Under the pieces are notes generated by a model. The model did no database searches and had not been told where the DNA came from. It saw nothing but the letters and a program-made list of their open reading frames with translations. DNA of 64,000 bases from an uncultured Candidatus Melainabacteria bacterium (GTDB taxonomy: Bacteria; Cyanobacteriota; Vampirovibrionia; Gastranaerophilales; Gastranaerophilaceae), in contig CAKUZI010000005.1 of NCBI GenBank assembly GCA_934717855.1, forward strand, positions 1 through 64,000, read 5' to 3'. Position numbers and translations under genes: made by a program. Shown one piece after another: positions 44,859 to 54,052 of this stretch; the stretch's first letter is position 1, and each line of letters opens with the position of its first letter.

Positions 44859-44916
44859 ATTTTATTCCTTAATGAATATTATAACATGGTCAAAATCTTA
44901 TAGAGGCAAAGCCTGT

Positions 44917-45567
44917 TTATGAAACGATTTTTACACCGGAACTTGTACCTAATCTCTCCGCACCTGCTTCAATCATCTTGATTGCAGTTTCTTTATCTCT
45001 AATTCCGCCAGAAGCTTTTACTTTTAATCCGTGTGGAAAAACTGTTTCATACATCAATTTAACATCTTCCACTTTTGCACCAACACCGCCTTTTACAAAA
45101 CCTGTTGATGTTTTTACAAAATCTGCTTTTGCTTCAACACATAACTCACAAGCTTTTTTAATTTCATCTTTTTCTAATAAATCAGTCTCCAAAATAACTT
45201 TTAAAGGCTTGTTTTGGCAAGCGGATTTGACTGTTTTTATATCATTTACAACGAAATCATAATCTTTATTTTTTAGTGCTGTAACATTAATTACCATATC
45301 AATTTCATCAGCACCGTCTTCTACAGCTTTTGATGTTTCATAAGCTTTGACATCGCTTCTGTTTGCTCCAAGAGGAAATCCAACAACAGTAACAACTTTT
45401 ACGTCATTGTTTTTTAAATTTTCTTTTGCCAATTTCACATAAGCAGGATTAATACAAACACCTAAAAATTGGTGTTCTTTTGCTTCATTAAATAGTTTTG
45501 TAAAATCTTCTAATTTGGCATCTTGTTTTAAAAGTGTATGTTCAATATGTTTGTTTAAATTTTCCAT
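44917..45567 (-). CDS. deoC: deoxyribose-phosphate aldolase
   Basis: This 216-residue class I aldolase cleaves 2-deoxyribose-5-phosphate to glyceraldehyde-3-phosphate and acetaldehyde. It shows EHTLLKQDA, VVGFPLGA, the Schiff-base lysine in FVKTSTGF and the second lysine in KVKASGGIRD. No nucleoside phosphorylase or deoB is adjacent. It is divergent from the SulP gene. Confidence 0.95.
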   Translation of the reverse strand: MENLNKHIEHTLLKQDAKLEDFTKLFNEAKEHQFLGVCINPAYVKLAKENLKNNDVKVVTVVGFPLGANRSDVKAYETSKAVEDGADEIDMVINVTALKNKDYDFVVNDIKTVKSACQNKPLKVILETDLLEKDEIKKACELCVEAKADFVKTSTGFVKGGVGAKVEDVKLMYETVFPHGLKVKASGGIRDKETAIKMIEAGAERLGTSSGVKIVS

Positions 45568-45622
45568 AATTTCCCCTCTCTTTTTACTTGATTATATCAC
45601 AAAGTTCATTTATAATACCGCT

Positions 45623-47254
45623 ATGAATTTTAAAGAACGATTACAAATATTTTCAGGGGATATCTTAGGAGGTTTAAACGCCGCAATAATAACATTACCG
45701 CAAGCTCTAGCATTCGGAGTTGCAACCGGTTTCGGAGCAAGTGCAGGCATTTGGGGCGCAATAATTCTCTGTTTTGTTGCTGGGGAATTAGGCACTAAAG
45801 TTCCTATGATTTCAGGGGTTACAGGTCCTGTAGCAATTGTTATAGCGTCTGTTATGCATGCGCTAAACCAAAATTTTGACACTGTTGTTTTTATTATATT
45901 TATGGCAGGGATTTTACAAATATTGCTTTCTCTTACCAAATTACCTGAGATTGTAAAATATGTACCATATCCGGTAATTTCAGGATTTATGAACGGTGTT
46001 GGAGTAATTATTATAATTATGCAATTAAACCCATTATTTGGGTTGAAATCTTGTTCCAATACAATTGAAAGTCTTGAAAACCTCGTAAAAACCGGAGCGT
46101 CACTAAACCCTCAAGCTCTTGCAATAGGAGCTCTAGCACTGTTAATCGTATTCGGGTTTCCTAAAAAATGGAATAAATACGTTCCATCACAGATTTTAGC
46201 GTTAATTCTTTGCACATTTATTTCAATAAAAATGGGGTTAAATATTGAAAGAATTTCTCAAATTTCAGTATCATTACCATCAATTCATATTCCACACACG
46301 AATTTACATGATTTTATAGCATATTTTCATTATTCAATAATTTTGGCAATTATTTTTTCATCAGAAAGTTTACTAACAGGTTTGGTGTGCACGTCTGTAA
46401 CAAAAATTCAAGTACCTCCAAAACGTTTGCTTGCCAGTCAAGGAATAGGAAACATTTGTTGCGCTTTGACCGGAAACCTTGCAGGTTCTGCAGCAACAAT
46501 GAGAACAGTTGCAGCTTTAAAAACGGGTGCTACTACTCGACTTGCAGCGGTTGTGACATCTCTTATTTTGGTTTTGCTAATCTACCAGTTTTCAGGTTTT
46601 GTAGCAAAAATTCCTCTTTCTGTCTTAGCAGCCATCTTAATTAAAATTGGTTACGACATTATTGATACAAAATTCTTAAAAGTTTTAAAACTCGCACCTA
46701 AAGACGATTTGTATGTTTTGGGATTAGTATTTATGTTGACTGTTTTTTATAACCTGATTGTTGCAGTAGGAGCAGGAATTACTCTTTCTGCGTTGCTTTA
46801 TGCCAAAAGAGTTGCTGATAAAGCAAAACTTGTTGACAAAATAATTTATGACAAAGACATTATGAAAATAGAAAAGCACTTGGAGCTCGATTCTCATCAC
46901 AAAATAAGGGTTGTTCACATAAGCGGAGCATTTTTCTTTGGTTCTGCGACACAACTAATTTCTAAATTTGATGAATTTTTAGGAACTCGCTATTTAATTA
47001 TTGTTTATGACGGAGACGACACACTGGATATTTCCGCGATTTTTGCATTGGAAGATATTATCTTACGTTTAAGATCTCAACATATTAAAGTTTTAATGGT
47101 AATTCAAAATGAAGCTGTAAAAAATCAATTGGAACAATACGAAATTACAAAACAAATCAAAGGTATATACACATCTGAAATTGACGCCATAAACCATGCC
47201 AAAGCATTATTTAAAAAGAAAGTTAAGAAGAAGTTTTTTAATAAGAAAGGATAA
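45623..47254 (+). CDS. SulP-family anion transporter with STAS domain
   Basis: This 543-residue inner-membrane carrier has 12-14 hydrophobic helices from MFKERLQIF…LGGLNAAIITLPQALAFGVATG onward. A cytoplasmic STAS domain (about 425-535) includes IRVVHISGAFFFGSA. SulP members carry sulfate, bicarbonate or dicarboxylates, and the residues here do not decide which. The start at 45623 is chosen because the family core begins within 10 residues; an open frame from 45515 overlaps the deoC start region and lacks support. The tail is strongly basic (KKKVKKKFFNKKG). Confidence 0.9.
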   Translation: MNFKERLQIFSGDILGGLNAAIITLPQALAFGVATGFGASAGIWGAIILCFVAGELGTKVPMISGVTGPVAIVIASVMHALNQNFDTVVFIIFMAGILQILLSLTKLPEIVKYVPYPVISGFMNGVGVIIIIMQLNPLFGLKSCSNTIESLENLVKTGASLNPQALAIGALALLIVFGFPKKWNKYVPSQILALILCTFISIKMGLNIERISQISVSLPSIHIPHTNLHDFIAYFHYSIILAIIFSSESLLTGLVCTSVTKIQVPPKRLLASQGIGNICCALTGNLAGSAATMRTVAALKTGATTRLAAVVTSLILVLLIYQFSGFVAKIPLSVLAAILIKIGYDIIDTKFLKVLKLAPKDDLYVLGLVFMLTVFYNLIVAVGAGITLSALLYAKRVADKAKLVDKIIYDKDIMKIEKHLELDSHHKIRVVHISGAFFFGSATQLISKFDEFLGTRYLIIVYDGDDTLDISAIFALEDIILRLRSQHIKVLMVIQNEAVKNQLEQYEITKQIKGIYTSEIDAINHAKALFKKKVKKKFFNKKG

Positions 47255-47267
47255 TTTTTTTAATCTC

Positions 47268-47335
47268 GCCTTTTGAGGGAGAGAAAAAATTTCTTAGCAA
47301 ATTTTGAAAGCTTAGAAATTTCAAGGATGGAAGTA
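47268..47335. repeat. dispersed palindromic repeat, copy A
   Basis: CTCGCCTTTTGAGGGAGAG is followed by AAATTTCTTAGC and GCTTAGAAATTTC, which can pair. An inverted copy with the same order of blocks lies at 54938-55001, and a shorter relative (TTGAGGGAG plus an AAATC hairpin) at 53918-53955. Confidence 0.7.
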
Positions 47336-47518
47336 TAGTTGCCAGAATAGTAATTCCAACTTACAGTTGTTTCTCAGAATAGCTACTTTTCAGGAAAATC
47401 TATTCACAACTTACTATTCAATATTTCACAGAAAATTAAGTTATAAAACTTAATAAACGAAGCAATTTTTAGCTCGCAAAATTTTTTATATAAATATGGG
47501 GAATATAAGGATATTTGT

Positions 47519-48385
47519 ATGGGATTAAGTAATATTGTTTTAAATTTAACAAAAAGAACTGCGAATTATGCTAAAGTTCTTGGAAAATCGAGTATTTTGG
47601 AGACGAAAGCTCCTAATATTTCAAGTATTAGTAGTTTAAAGTATTCTACTAATTTAAAAGCTGATACTGTTCAAATTGCAACAAAAGCAGGGAAACATAA
47701 AATTCCACGCTATTTATATCATATGACTTCTTTTGAGAACTATCAAAAAATACTTGAATCAGGCTCTCTAAAATGTAGTACTAATCGTATGCCTCAGGGG
47801 GTATATACTTTGGAATTAGATAGTTTTGGAAAATATTGGAGTAAAGATTTTAGAAATGATTTATGCGGTAAAATGCTTGATGATTCTAAAAAGATTGTAA
47901 TGCTAAAAATTCCAACAAAAAATTTAGAACAATCGAAACTAAGGATAAGAACTCAAGATGAGGTTGAAAGATGTAAATTAGGACTAGATGTAGAACAAGA
48001 ATTGAATAAATGGTTGTATAAACCAGAAATTCCGAAAGAACGAAAAATTTTACTTGATAAGCTTTTGGAAAAATATGATAAAAAAACAGCATTCGAAAAA
48101 TATGTTGATATGATGCCTAAAAAAGTTTTACCTTTAGTCAAAGGTTATGATGCTAAAATGAGTCCATTATTTAAACAACGAAAAGCTGATTTAGAATTTG
48201 TTTATCTTGATGATATTCCAATGTCGGAAATAGAAGTAGTTGGTTCTGCGGATTGCAAAAAGCTTTTTGGTGATGATTTGCAATTTGGTTTTGATGCTCG
48301 AGAACATAATATAGCTAAAACTGTTTTTGGAAACATATTCAAATCTAAACCTGAAGAAAATATGCTTAAAGCTTGGAGAGAATAA
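47519..48385 (+). CDS. uncharacterised protein with ADP-ribosyltransferase-like motif
   Basis: This 288-residue protein was not assigned to a known family. Residues 1-60 are a Ser/Lys/Thr-rich, poorly structured region. From residue 63 the text RYLYHMTSFENYQKILESGSLK follows the YHxTxxxNxxxILxxGxL pattern that opens DarT-like and related ADP-ribosyltransferase folds, and EFVYLDDIPMSEIE near 225-240 resembles the strand with the Glu and the IP motif of that group. If right, it would modify a protein or nucleic acid using NAD. No antitoxin-like gene is adjacent. It has the ribosome-binding site AAGGA and lies in a 1.2 kb accessory-looking patch next to dispersed repeat A. Confidence 0.5.
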   Translation: MGLSNIVLNLTKRTANYAKVLGKSSILETKAPNISSISSLKYSTNLKADTVQIATKAGKHKIPRYLYHMTSFENYQKILESGSLKCSTNRMPQGVYTLELDSFGKYWSKDFRNDLCGKMLDDSKKIVMLKIPTKNLEQSKLRIRTQDEVERCKLGLDVEQELNKWLYKPEIPKERKILLDKLLEKYDKKTAFEKYVDMMPKKVLPLVKGYDAKMSPLFKQRKADLEFVYLDDIPMSEIEVVGSADCKKLFGDDLQFGFDAREHNIAKTVFGNIFKSKPEENMLKAWRE

Positions 48386-48417
48386 AAAGAGCCTAGCAGA
48401 TTTAGCAAGGCCCTTTT
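48385..48417. terminator. probable bidirectional terminator
   Basis: AAAAGAGCCT and AGGCCCTTTT pair with one mismatch around about 13 bases, between two convergent genes. Confidence 0.5.
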
Positions 48418-48431
48418 GGATTTATTTGAAT

Positions 48432-50696
48432 CTAGAATTTATATTCCGGAATTTCAAACGGTTCATTATTTGCGTCTTTGTCAACAAATTCAAGGTAATA
48501 TTTCATTGCCTCATCTTTGGTTGAGTTGTAGAATTTGTCATTGATGAATTTTTTGTGTAATTCTGTCCTTTCGCCTGAGTAGTTACCCATTATATTGGCA
48601 TAAGTTTCAAGAACAGCTTTGTCAGAACCGCCACCATAAGCCTTAGTCTTGGCATCTGTTCCTGATGGTCTGATTTCAATGTATTTGTCAGAAAATTCAA
48701 GATATGTGCCATCACCTACAAATTTAATAGAAATCAAATTATCAAAAATCAAGCTTTTAAATGTGTCATTCAAAACTTCTTTAACGTCGTCAAGGGTCAT
48801 TTTACCTTCTTTTACGCCCATTGCCATTGATAGATAGAAAAGATCGTTTTTAGTTCGTTTTGCTTCGCCTAGAACTTTTTCCTCTTTCAACTTGTTGATA
48901 TCTGGTTCAGATTCGTTGTAATAAGCGATATCTACACGAGTGTCAAAACGTCCGATAATCTCGTTTTCTTCAAAGATTTGAACAAGATATTCAGACAATG
49001 AAACTTGTTCTTTTTGAAGTTTTGCAATCAATGCTGAAGCCACTATAATTGCCTCAGTTGCACTCTTTTCTCTCATTGCAATTGCAAATCTGCCGTTTTG
49101 AGATTTGATTAACTCTTCAGTCCCCATAATCATTCCACCGGATTCTTCGCCCGCAAAAAGCAATCTAGGGTTAACTCCAAGATTTATTGAATTTCCCAAA
49201 ACATCGTCCACAACGACATCGCTGTCAGGAGCTTTTTTGAGTTTTAGTTCAACTTTTTTCATTATGTTTGCGATTTCTTTAAACCCGACAGGGACATTAA
49301 CAACTTTTACACCTTGTTTTTTAGCCCATTCATCCCAAGAAATAGCTGAAGCTGTTGTTTTAATCATAAATCTAGGATGCTTATCCCAAAGATTTTGAGT
49401 TTTCAATTGTTTTGCCCAGAAATCCATAAGCATTAAGAATGCTTGGTTTGCAGTAAACACTGTTAAAATCAAGTCGTCACTTAGTTTTACATAATCAATA
49501 CCTACCTTTTCAAGTTCAGGGATTGTACATGCGTATTCTGTTTGAGCAACTGTCAATCTGTCGTGATCCGGGTCTGTAATTAAAACAGCTGTTCCAACAG
49601 GAAGTTTTGTCAATCTTTCTTCATAATGCATTGTTTCTATTACTGGGAAGAATTTTTCTCCATTTTTTCTTTTTGCAACAACAGTTGCATCCACTGAGTA
49701 GTCGTAAAAAGCTTTTTCTCCTTTCGGAGTGTGATCATATTTCCCGATAGAATGGAAAAACGGATCTTCTTCTGTGTCGAACCAAGTAAACTTATCTGAA
49801 ACATCAAGCTTTTCTAAAACTCTGCTTAAGGTTCTATATGCAGAGCCTCCAACACTTTCAATAACAATTTTATCTTTTATATTTTTAATTAAATCAAGGT
49901 TAATTTCCTGAGCAACTCCTGATTTTAGATACTCAACGTACAAATCTACACCATCATCAATTTTGGCAAGAACTTTCTCATCAATAAGCGGATTATCTTT
50001 TGCTGAAATTTTGATTTCATAAAAACCATTTTTTTCTGCTTCATCAAATATTTCTTGAATTTTACTTACAAATTCCATTGATTCTTCCGGCAAATATTGA
50101 CTACCTTGACAATTTAAATCCTTAGTAGCATTTTTTACAGAAATGCCGTGGCTTGAAGTTATGTACTCACCACCTAACAAATCTAATTTGAAAGCCAAAA
50201 ATGATGCAAGCCAAATTGGAATAGTTTTTCTACCTTCCGGAACCAGTGTTCTAATACCTTGTCCAGCTTGAATTCTTGCAATTGCATCCAAAAACAAGTC
50301 TGAATTATAACGAACTTCACGCCCTGCAACTTTTACAATTTCTTTTCCTTTATATTTTTCGGTTGCAACAAGAGCTTTTGCTAGTGTTGCCAAGACAATA
50401 CCGACCAAATTAATCGGAAATCTTGTATCTTGCGGGAAAAGAATATTTTGAGGCCCTCTAATCCCTGCAGTAGAAACTTTTGCCTCTTTGGCATAATTTG
50501 CAAACCATTCTTCAAGATTTAAGCCCTCTGGATTTTTATCCTTATCATAAGGTTTTAGATGTTCTTTTTTTAGCGTAAACGTAAATTCTCCATCTTGAGA
50601 AAAATCTATTAAATTTAAATTTTTTATATAATCGGGTGTTTTTTCGTAAACACTTTTAAACAGTTCATTTTCTAACTCTATATCTGATGTTCTCAT
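48432..50696 (-). CDS. alpha-D-phosphohexomutase (phosphoglucomutase/phosphomannomutase-like), long form
   Basis: This 754-residue protein is about 200 residues longer than typical phosphoglucomutases. The active-site serine loop reads ITSSHG (usually TASHNP). The metal loop DPDHDR, sugar-binding GEESGG and phosphate-binding RPSGTDAKTK are all present, so it is probably active. The extra length includes an N-terminal segment of about 90 residues (1-90) and insertions in the middle domains. It likely links glucose-6-phosphate and glucose-1-phosphate for glycogen or sugar nucleotides. The start has the ribosome-binding site AAGGAG. Confidence 0.85.
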   Translation of the reverse strand: MRTSDIELENELFKSVYEKTPDYIKNLNLIDFSQDGEFTFTLKKEHLKPYDKDKNPEGLNLEEWFANYAKEAKVSTAGIRGPQNILFPQDTRFPINLVGIVLATLAKALVATEKYKGKEIVKVAGREVRYNSDLFLDAIARIQAGQGIRTLVPEGRKTIPIWLASFLAFKLDLLGGEYITSSHGISVKNATKDLNCQGSQYLPEESMEFVSKIQEIFDEAEKNGFYEIKISAKDNPLIDEKVLAKIDDGVDLYVEYLKSGVAQEINLDLIKNIKDKIVIESVGGSAYRTLSRVLEKLDVSDKFTWFDTEEDPFFHSIGKYDHTPKGEKAFYDYSVDATVVAKRKNGEKFFPVIETMHYEERLTKLPVGTAVLITDPDHDRLTVAQTEYACTIPELEKVGIDYVKLSDDLILTVFTANQAFLMLMDFWAKQLKTQNLWDKHPRFMIKTTASAISWDEWAKKQGVKVVNVPVGFKEIANIMKKVELKLKKAPDSDVVVDDVLGNSINLGVNPRLLFAGEESGGMIMGTEELIKSQNGRFAIAMREKSATEAIIVASALIAKLQKEQVSLSEYLVQIFEENEIIGRFDTRVDIAYYNESEPDINKLKEEKVLGEAKRTKNDLFYLSMAMGVKEGKMTLDDVKEVLNDTFKSLIFDNLISIKFVGDGTYLEFSDKYIEIRPSGTDAKTKAYGGGSDKAVLETYANIMGNYSGERTELHKKFINDKFYNSTKDEAMKYYLEFVDKDANNEPFEIPEYKF

Positions 50697-50795
50697 TTCT
50701 CTTTCTCCTTAATAATAGTTATAATATATATTAAAAACTTGTATTGTGCAAATTTTGTATATATAATTATATTATTAGACTTAAAGGAGAGAAAC

Positions 50796-51479
50796 TTGTT
50801 CTGGGATAAAGATAAAAATTATACAAGAAGAACTGCAGACGAATATAATATTTGGAGAACTATTTTCCAATTCATTATTTGCAGAATTTTTTACATGATT
50901 AGATGTAAATTAATATATAGATTAAAAGTTGAGGGATTGGAAAATGTTCCAAAAGACAATGCATACATCGTTTGTCCAAACCATTTATCAACCTTAGACC
51001 CCCCAATGATTGCAGGAATTTTACCGAGAAGAGTTTCTTTTATGGCAAAAAAAGAATTGTTTGATATTCCATTTATCAGATGGTGGATTGACTGGCTTGG
51101 CACTTTTGCCGTAAACAGAGAAAGCCTTGGCCCATCTACTATTAAAACAGTCATGGAAATAAAAAAAAGCAATTGGGTTTTTGGGATTTTCCCACAAGGG
51201 ACAAGAGGGGTTCCAGGAACTATTACAGGCGTTACTGAGGGTTTTGCAAAACTTGCAAAAATCACTAAGTGTGCTGTTCTTCCAATTGGAATTGTTGGGA
51301 CACAAGAAGCAAAACACCTCCCATTTAGCGGTAAAATCGTTGTAAAAATCGGAAAACCTATTCCGTACAGCAAAGATCCCGAAGAAGTTCGTCAAAAATG
51401 GATTGAACAAATTCAAGAATTAACAGGATTTGAATATGTAGAACCTCAAGAAGAACATTTAGGAGCTGGGAATGAATAA
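50796..51479 (+). CDS. plsC: 1-acyl-sn-glycerol-3-phosphate acyltransferase (PlsC), copy 1
   Basis: This 227-residue LPLAT-family protein has the catalytic NHLSTLD (HX4D), PRRVSFMAKKELFDIPF and FGIFPQGTRGVPG, where the usual EGTR is QGTR. I chose the TTG at 50796 because AGGAGAG lies 6 bases before it and the N-terminus then matches the next gene (MFWDKDKNYTRR against MNKERNYNRR); the ATG at 50739 would encode an unrelated stretch. It makes phosphatidic acid or acylates a related lipid. It overlaps copy 2 by 8 bases. Confidence 0.88.
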   Translation: MFWDKDKNYTRRTADEYNIWRTIFQFIICRIFYMIRCKLIYRLKVEGLENVPKDNAYIVCPNHLSTLDPPMIAGILPRRVSFMAKKELFDIPFIRWWIDWLGTFAVNRESLGPSTIKTVMEIKKSNWVFGIFPQGTRGVPGTITGVTEGFAKLAKITKCAVLPIGIVGTQEAKHLPFSGKIVVKIGKPIPYSKDPEEVRQKWIEQIQELTGFEYVEPQEEHLGAGNE

Positions 51480-52170
51480 AGAGCGTAATTATAACAGAAG
51501 ATATCCAAATGAATACAATATTTTCAGAACTACATTCTATATGTGTTTTTTGTATTTTATCGTTGTTCCTTTTATGAAAATCTTTTACGATTGCAAAATT
51601 TCCGGACGTGAAAATCTTCCAACTAAAGCCAAAAGCGGGAAATTTATTTACACAGCAAATCACGTATCGCACTTTGATCCCCCTATGGTAACAATGGCAT
51701 GCGGGAGACCTATTGCTTATATGGCTAAAAAAGAATTATTCCAAAAAGGGGACAAATTTGAATGGCTCGTAAAACGCCTTGGCGCATTTGCTGTAGACAG
51801 GACTAAACCGGAAATCGCGACATTCAAAACAGTTAAAGATATTTTATCTACAAGCTGGTCACTTGGAGTTTTTCCGCAAGGTGGAATAAGACCTTACGGT
51901 TCAGATATTAACGACTTAAAAAAAGGTTTTATTGTTATTGCAAAAAATGCTAAAGCTGATATTGTTCCTGTTGCAATTGGGGAATTTACCGGCTACCCAA
52001 AACTAAAACCATTCACAAGACGTAAAGTTCGTTTGCATGTCGGCAAACCTATTTCTTACAAATTATCACCGGAAGAAATCATTTACGAATGGTGTAAACA
52101 AATCTCTGAACATGCAGATTACACTAATTCTGCTCAAAACCCGACTGAAAAAGTAGCTGAAACAGTTTAA
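51472..52170 (+). CDS. plsC: PlsC-like acyltransferase, copy 2
   Basis: This 232-residue paralogue of the preceding gene has NHVSHFD (HX4D intact), RPIAYMAKKELF, and GVFPQGGIRPYGSD, a more altered motif III (QGGIRP). The tandem overlapping pair could divide sn-1/sn-2 acylation or act on different acceptors. The stop abuts that of the convergent uvrC. Confidence 0.82.
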   Translation: MNKERNYNRRYPNEYNIFRTTFYMCFLYFIVVPFMKIFYDCKISGRENLPTKAKSGKFIYTANHVSHFDPPMVTMACGRPIAYMAKKELFQKGDKFEWLVKRLGAFAVDRTKPEIATFKTVKDILSTSWSLGVFPQGGIRPYGSDINDLKKGFIVIAKNAKADIVPVAIGEFTGYPKLKPFTRRKVRLHVGKPISYKLSPEEIIYEWCKQISEHADYTNSAQNPTEKVAETV

Positions 52171-53838
52171 TTAATTTTGCGTCTTTGTCATCGATTTTGA
52201 ACGTAACTTTCTATGATATGTTATGGCAAATCTGTGCGCTTCGTCTCTTATTCTTTGGAACAAAAATAATGCACTGGAATTTCTTGGTAAAATTACAGGT
52301 TTTGATTGTCTTGGCAAAAATACTTCTTCATGTTTTTTGGCTAAACTAACAACATCTATTCCGCTAACACCAAGTTCTTCGATAATCTGCATAACACTTG
52401 ATAATTGTCCTTTTCCACCATCAATAATTATTAAATCAGGTTTTTCCCATTTTGGTTCACCTAAACGAGAAAGGCGTCTTGTCAAAACTTCTTTCATTGA
52501 CAAGAAGTCATCAGGTTTCCCCTCGGTTGATTTGACTTTAAAACGTCTATATTCAGAACCTTTTTTTACACCGTTTTCAAATACTACCATAGACGCAACA
52601 GTATTTGTCCCCTGAATATGCGAAATATCATAGCATTCCATTCTATGTGGAAAATTTTTCAATTGAAGCTTTTCTGCTAAATATGAACCAATTTCATTAA
52701 AATCCTCATTTATAGTCGCCATTTTTTTAATTTTTGCATTTTCAAGGAGAACTGTTGCATTTTTGTCGGCAAGCATTTGAAGTTCTTTTCCTTGTGCAGA
52801 TTTTCCATAACTTATTTTAACTTTCTTTTGCGCTAAAATTTCAAGCCACTCTTCATACAAAGCTTTTTCTCCAATAGCTTCTAACTCGTTTGAAACAATC
52901 TTATCAGGATAACCGAGTTTGAGAGTACTGTAATACTCTTTAAAAAATGTGGCAAAAAATTCCGTCCTATCATCTTCTTCAACATCATAGACAAAATCTT
53001 TTTTATCAATAAGTCTACCCTCACGGATCATTAGAATTATAATCGCAAAAATCCCATCGCCAGACATCAAAGAAATAACATCTTCATTCAATTTAGTATT
53101 TTCATAAACTACTTTTTGTTTTTCCAAAGTTTTAGCAAGATCATTGTAGCTGTCACGCAGTTTTGCAGCTTTTTCAAATTGCAAGCTATCTGAATATTTT
53201 TGCATTTGTTCTTTCAACTGCTTCATCAGTTCAGATTGTTTCCCGGAAAGGAACAATTCAGCCTGTTTTACAAGGTTTGTGTACTCCTCTGAAGTAACCT
53301 TGTTTTGGCAAGGCGCCATACAACGACCGATATGATAATACAAGCAAGGTCTATCTTTAAATTTTGGAGTTTTGCATTGTTTTAACGGAAATATTTTTTT
53401 CAAAAAATCAAGCGTTGCATGCATCGCTCTTATATCAGTGTAAGGTCCATAATATCGGCCTTTTTCAGGGTTTAAATTTTTCTTTCTTACAATTGTAATT
53501 CTAGGAAAGTCTTCATCTGTAATCAAAAAATAAGGATATTTTTTATCATCTTTTAATAATATATTGTATTTCGGTTTATATTTTTTTATTAAATGGCTTT
53601 CAAGAATTAAGGCTTCAACCTCTGTATTAGTGATTATATATTCCATTCTCTCGATTTGAGAAACCAAAATTTCAACCTTAATTCTGTCATGTTTTCGATT
53701 AAAATAACTCATTACACGTCGTTTTAAAATTTTAGCTTTTCCAACGTAAATAACTTCCCCATCTTTGTTATAGTATATATAACACCCAGGAAGTGATGGT
53801 AATAATTTTAAAGTTTGTTTTAATGTGTCATTCATCAA
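52171..53838 (-). CDS. uvrC: excinuclease ABC subunit C lacking the C-terminal HhH domain
   Basis: This 555-residue UvrC has a GIY-YIG nuclease (PSLPGCYIYYNKDGEVIYVGKAK), a Cys cluster region (CLYYHIGRCMAPC), a UVR motif helix pair (SLQFEKAAKLRDSYNDLAKTL) and the RNase H-like domain (ECYDISHIQG, IIIDGGKGQL). It ends at FAITYHRKLRSKSMTKTQN, where other UvrC proteins continue for about 55 residues as a tandem helix-hairpin-helix domain that binds the repair bubble. That domain is absent and the stop abuts the convergent plsC stop. 3' incision should survive; 5' incision or DNA binding may differ. Confidence 0.92.
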   Translation of the reverse strand: MMNDTLKQTLKLLPSLPGCYIYYNKDGEVIYVGKAKILKRRVMSYFNRKHDRIKVEILVSQIERMEYIITNTEVEALILESHLIKKYKPKYNILLKDDKKYPYFLITDEDFPRITIVRKKNLNPEKGRYYGPYTDIRAMHATLDFLKKIFPLKQCKTPKFKDRPCLYYHIGRCMAPCQNKVTSEEYTNLVKQAELFLSGKQSELMKQLKEQMQKYSDSLQFEKAAKLRDSYNDLAKTLEKQKVVYENTKLNEDVISLMSGDGIFAIIILMIREGRLIDKKDFVYDVEEDDRTEFFATFFKEYYSTLKLGYPDKIVSNELEAIGEKALYEEWLEILAQKKVKISYGKSAQGKELQMLADKNATVLLENAKIKKMATINEDFNEIGSYLAEKLQLKNFPHRMECYDISHIQGTNTVASMVVFENGVKKGSEYRRFKVKSTEGKPDDFLSMKEVLTRRLSRLGEPKWEKPDLIIIDGGKGQLSSVMQIIEELGVSGIDVVSLAKKHEEVFLPRQSKPVILPRNSSALFLFQRIRDEAHRFAITYHRKLRSKSMTKTQN

Positions 53839-53916
53839 TTTTATTATAGCATATATTTATTTAAATTTAGCTCTGACCTAAGGCACAAGAGAAAAGCTTA
53901 TTACTCCATGTCCTCC

Positions 53917-53955
53917 ACTTGAGGGAGGACCGAAATCTTTGATTTCGTGGAGGGG
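53917..53955. repeat. dispersed palindromic repeat, short relative
   Basis: CCTCCACTTGAGGGAGGA, a small GAAATCTTTGATTTC hairpin, then GTGGAGG, nested inverted repeats. It shares the CTTGAGGGAG block with repeats at 47268 and 54938. A looser inverted pair (CTCTC…GAGAG) follows to about 54030. Nothing else is visible in 53839-54052. Confidence 0.6.
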
Positions 53956-54052
53956 AAAATAATAGTAATAGTTTTTAAATTTTTTATCAAGTCCATCTCT
54001 CTCTATATATCTCCCTTGTAGAGAGGACATCCAGTCTGTTTTTTAATTATTT

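Noticed and set aside
45610..46059. 149-codon minus-strand open frame inside the SulP gene
   Set aside because: The SulP transporter on the other strand is certain; the antisense frame has no ribosome-binding site or family resemblance.
47255..47518. Intergenic stretch examined for tRNA or small RNA genes
   Set aside because: Only the dispersed repeat and AT-rich sequence are visible. I found no tRNA-like T-loop or acceptor pairing here or elsewhere in the window.
48432..50696. Phosphohexomutase as another pseudoenzyme because TASHNP reads TSSHG
   Set aside because: The phosphorylated Ser is kept, and the metal (DPDHDR), sugar (GEESGG) and phosphate (RPSGT) loops are intact, so it is probably active.
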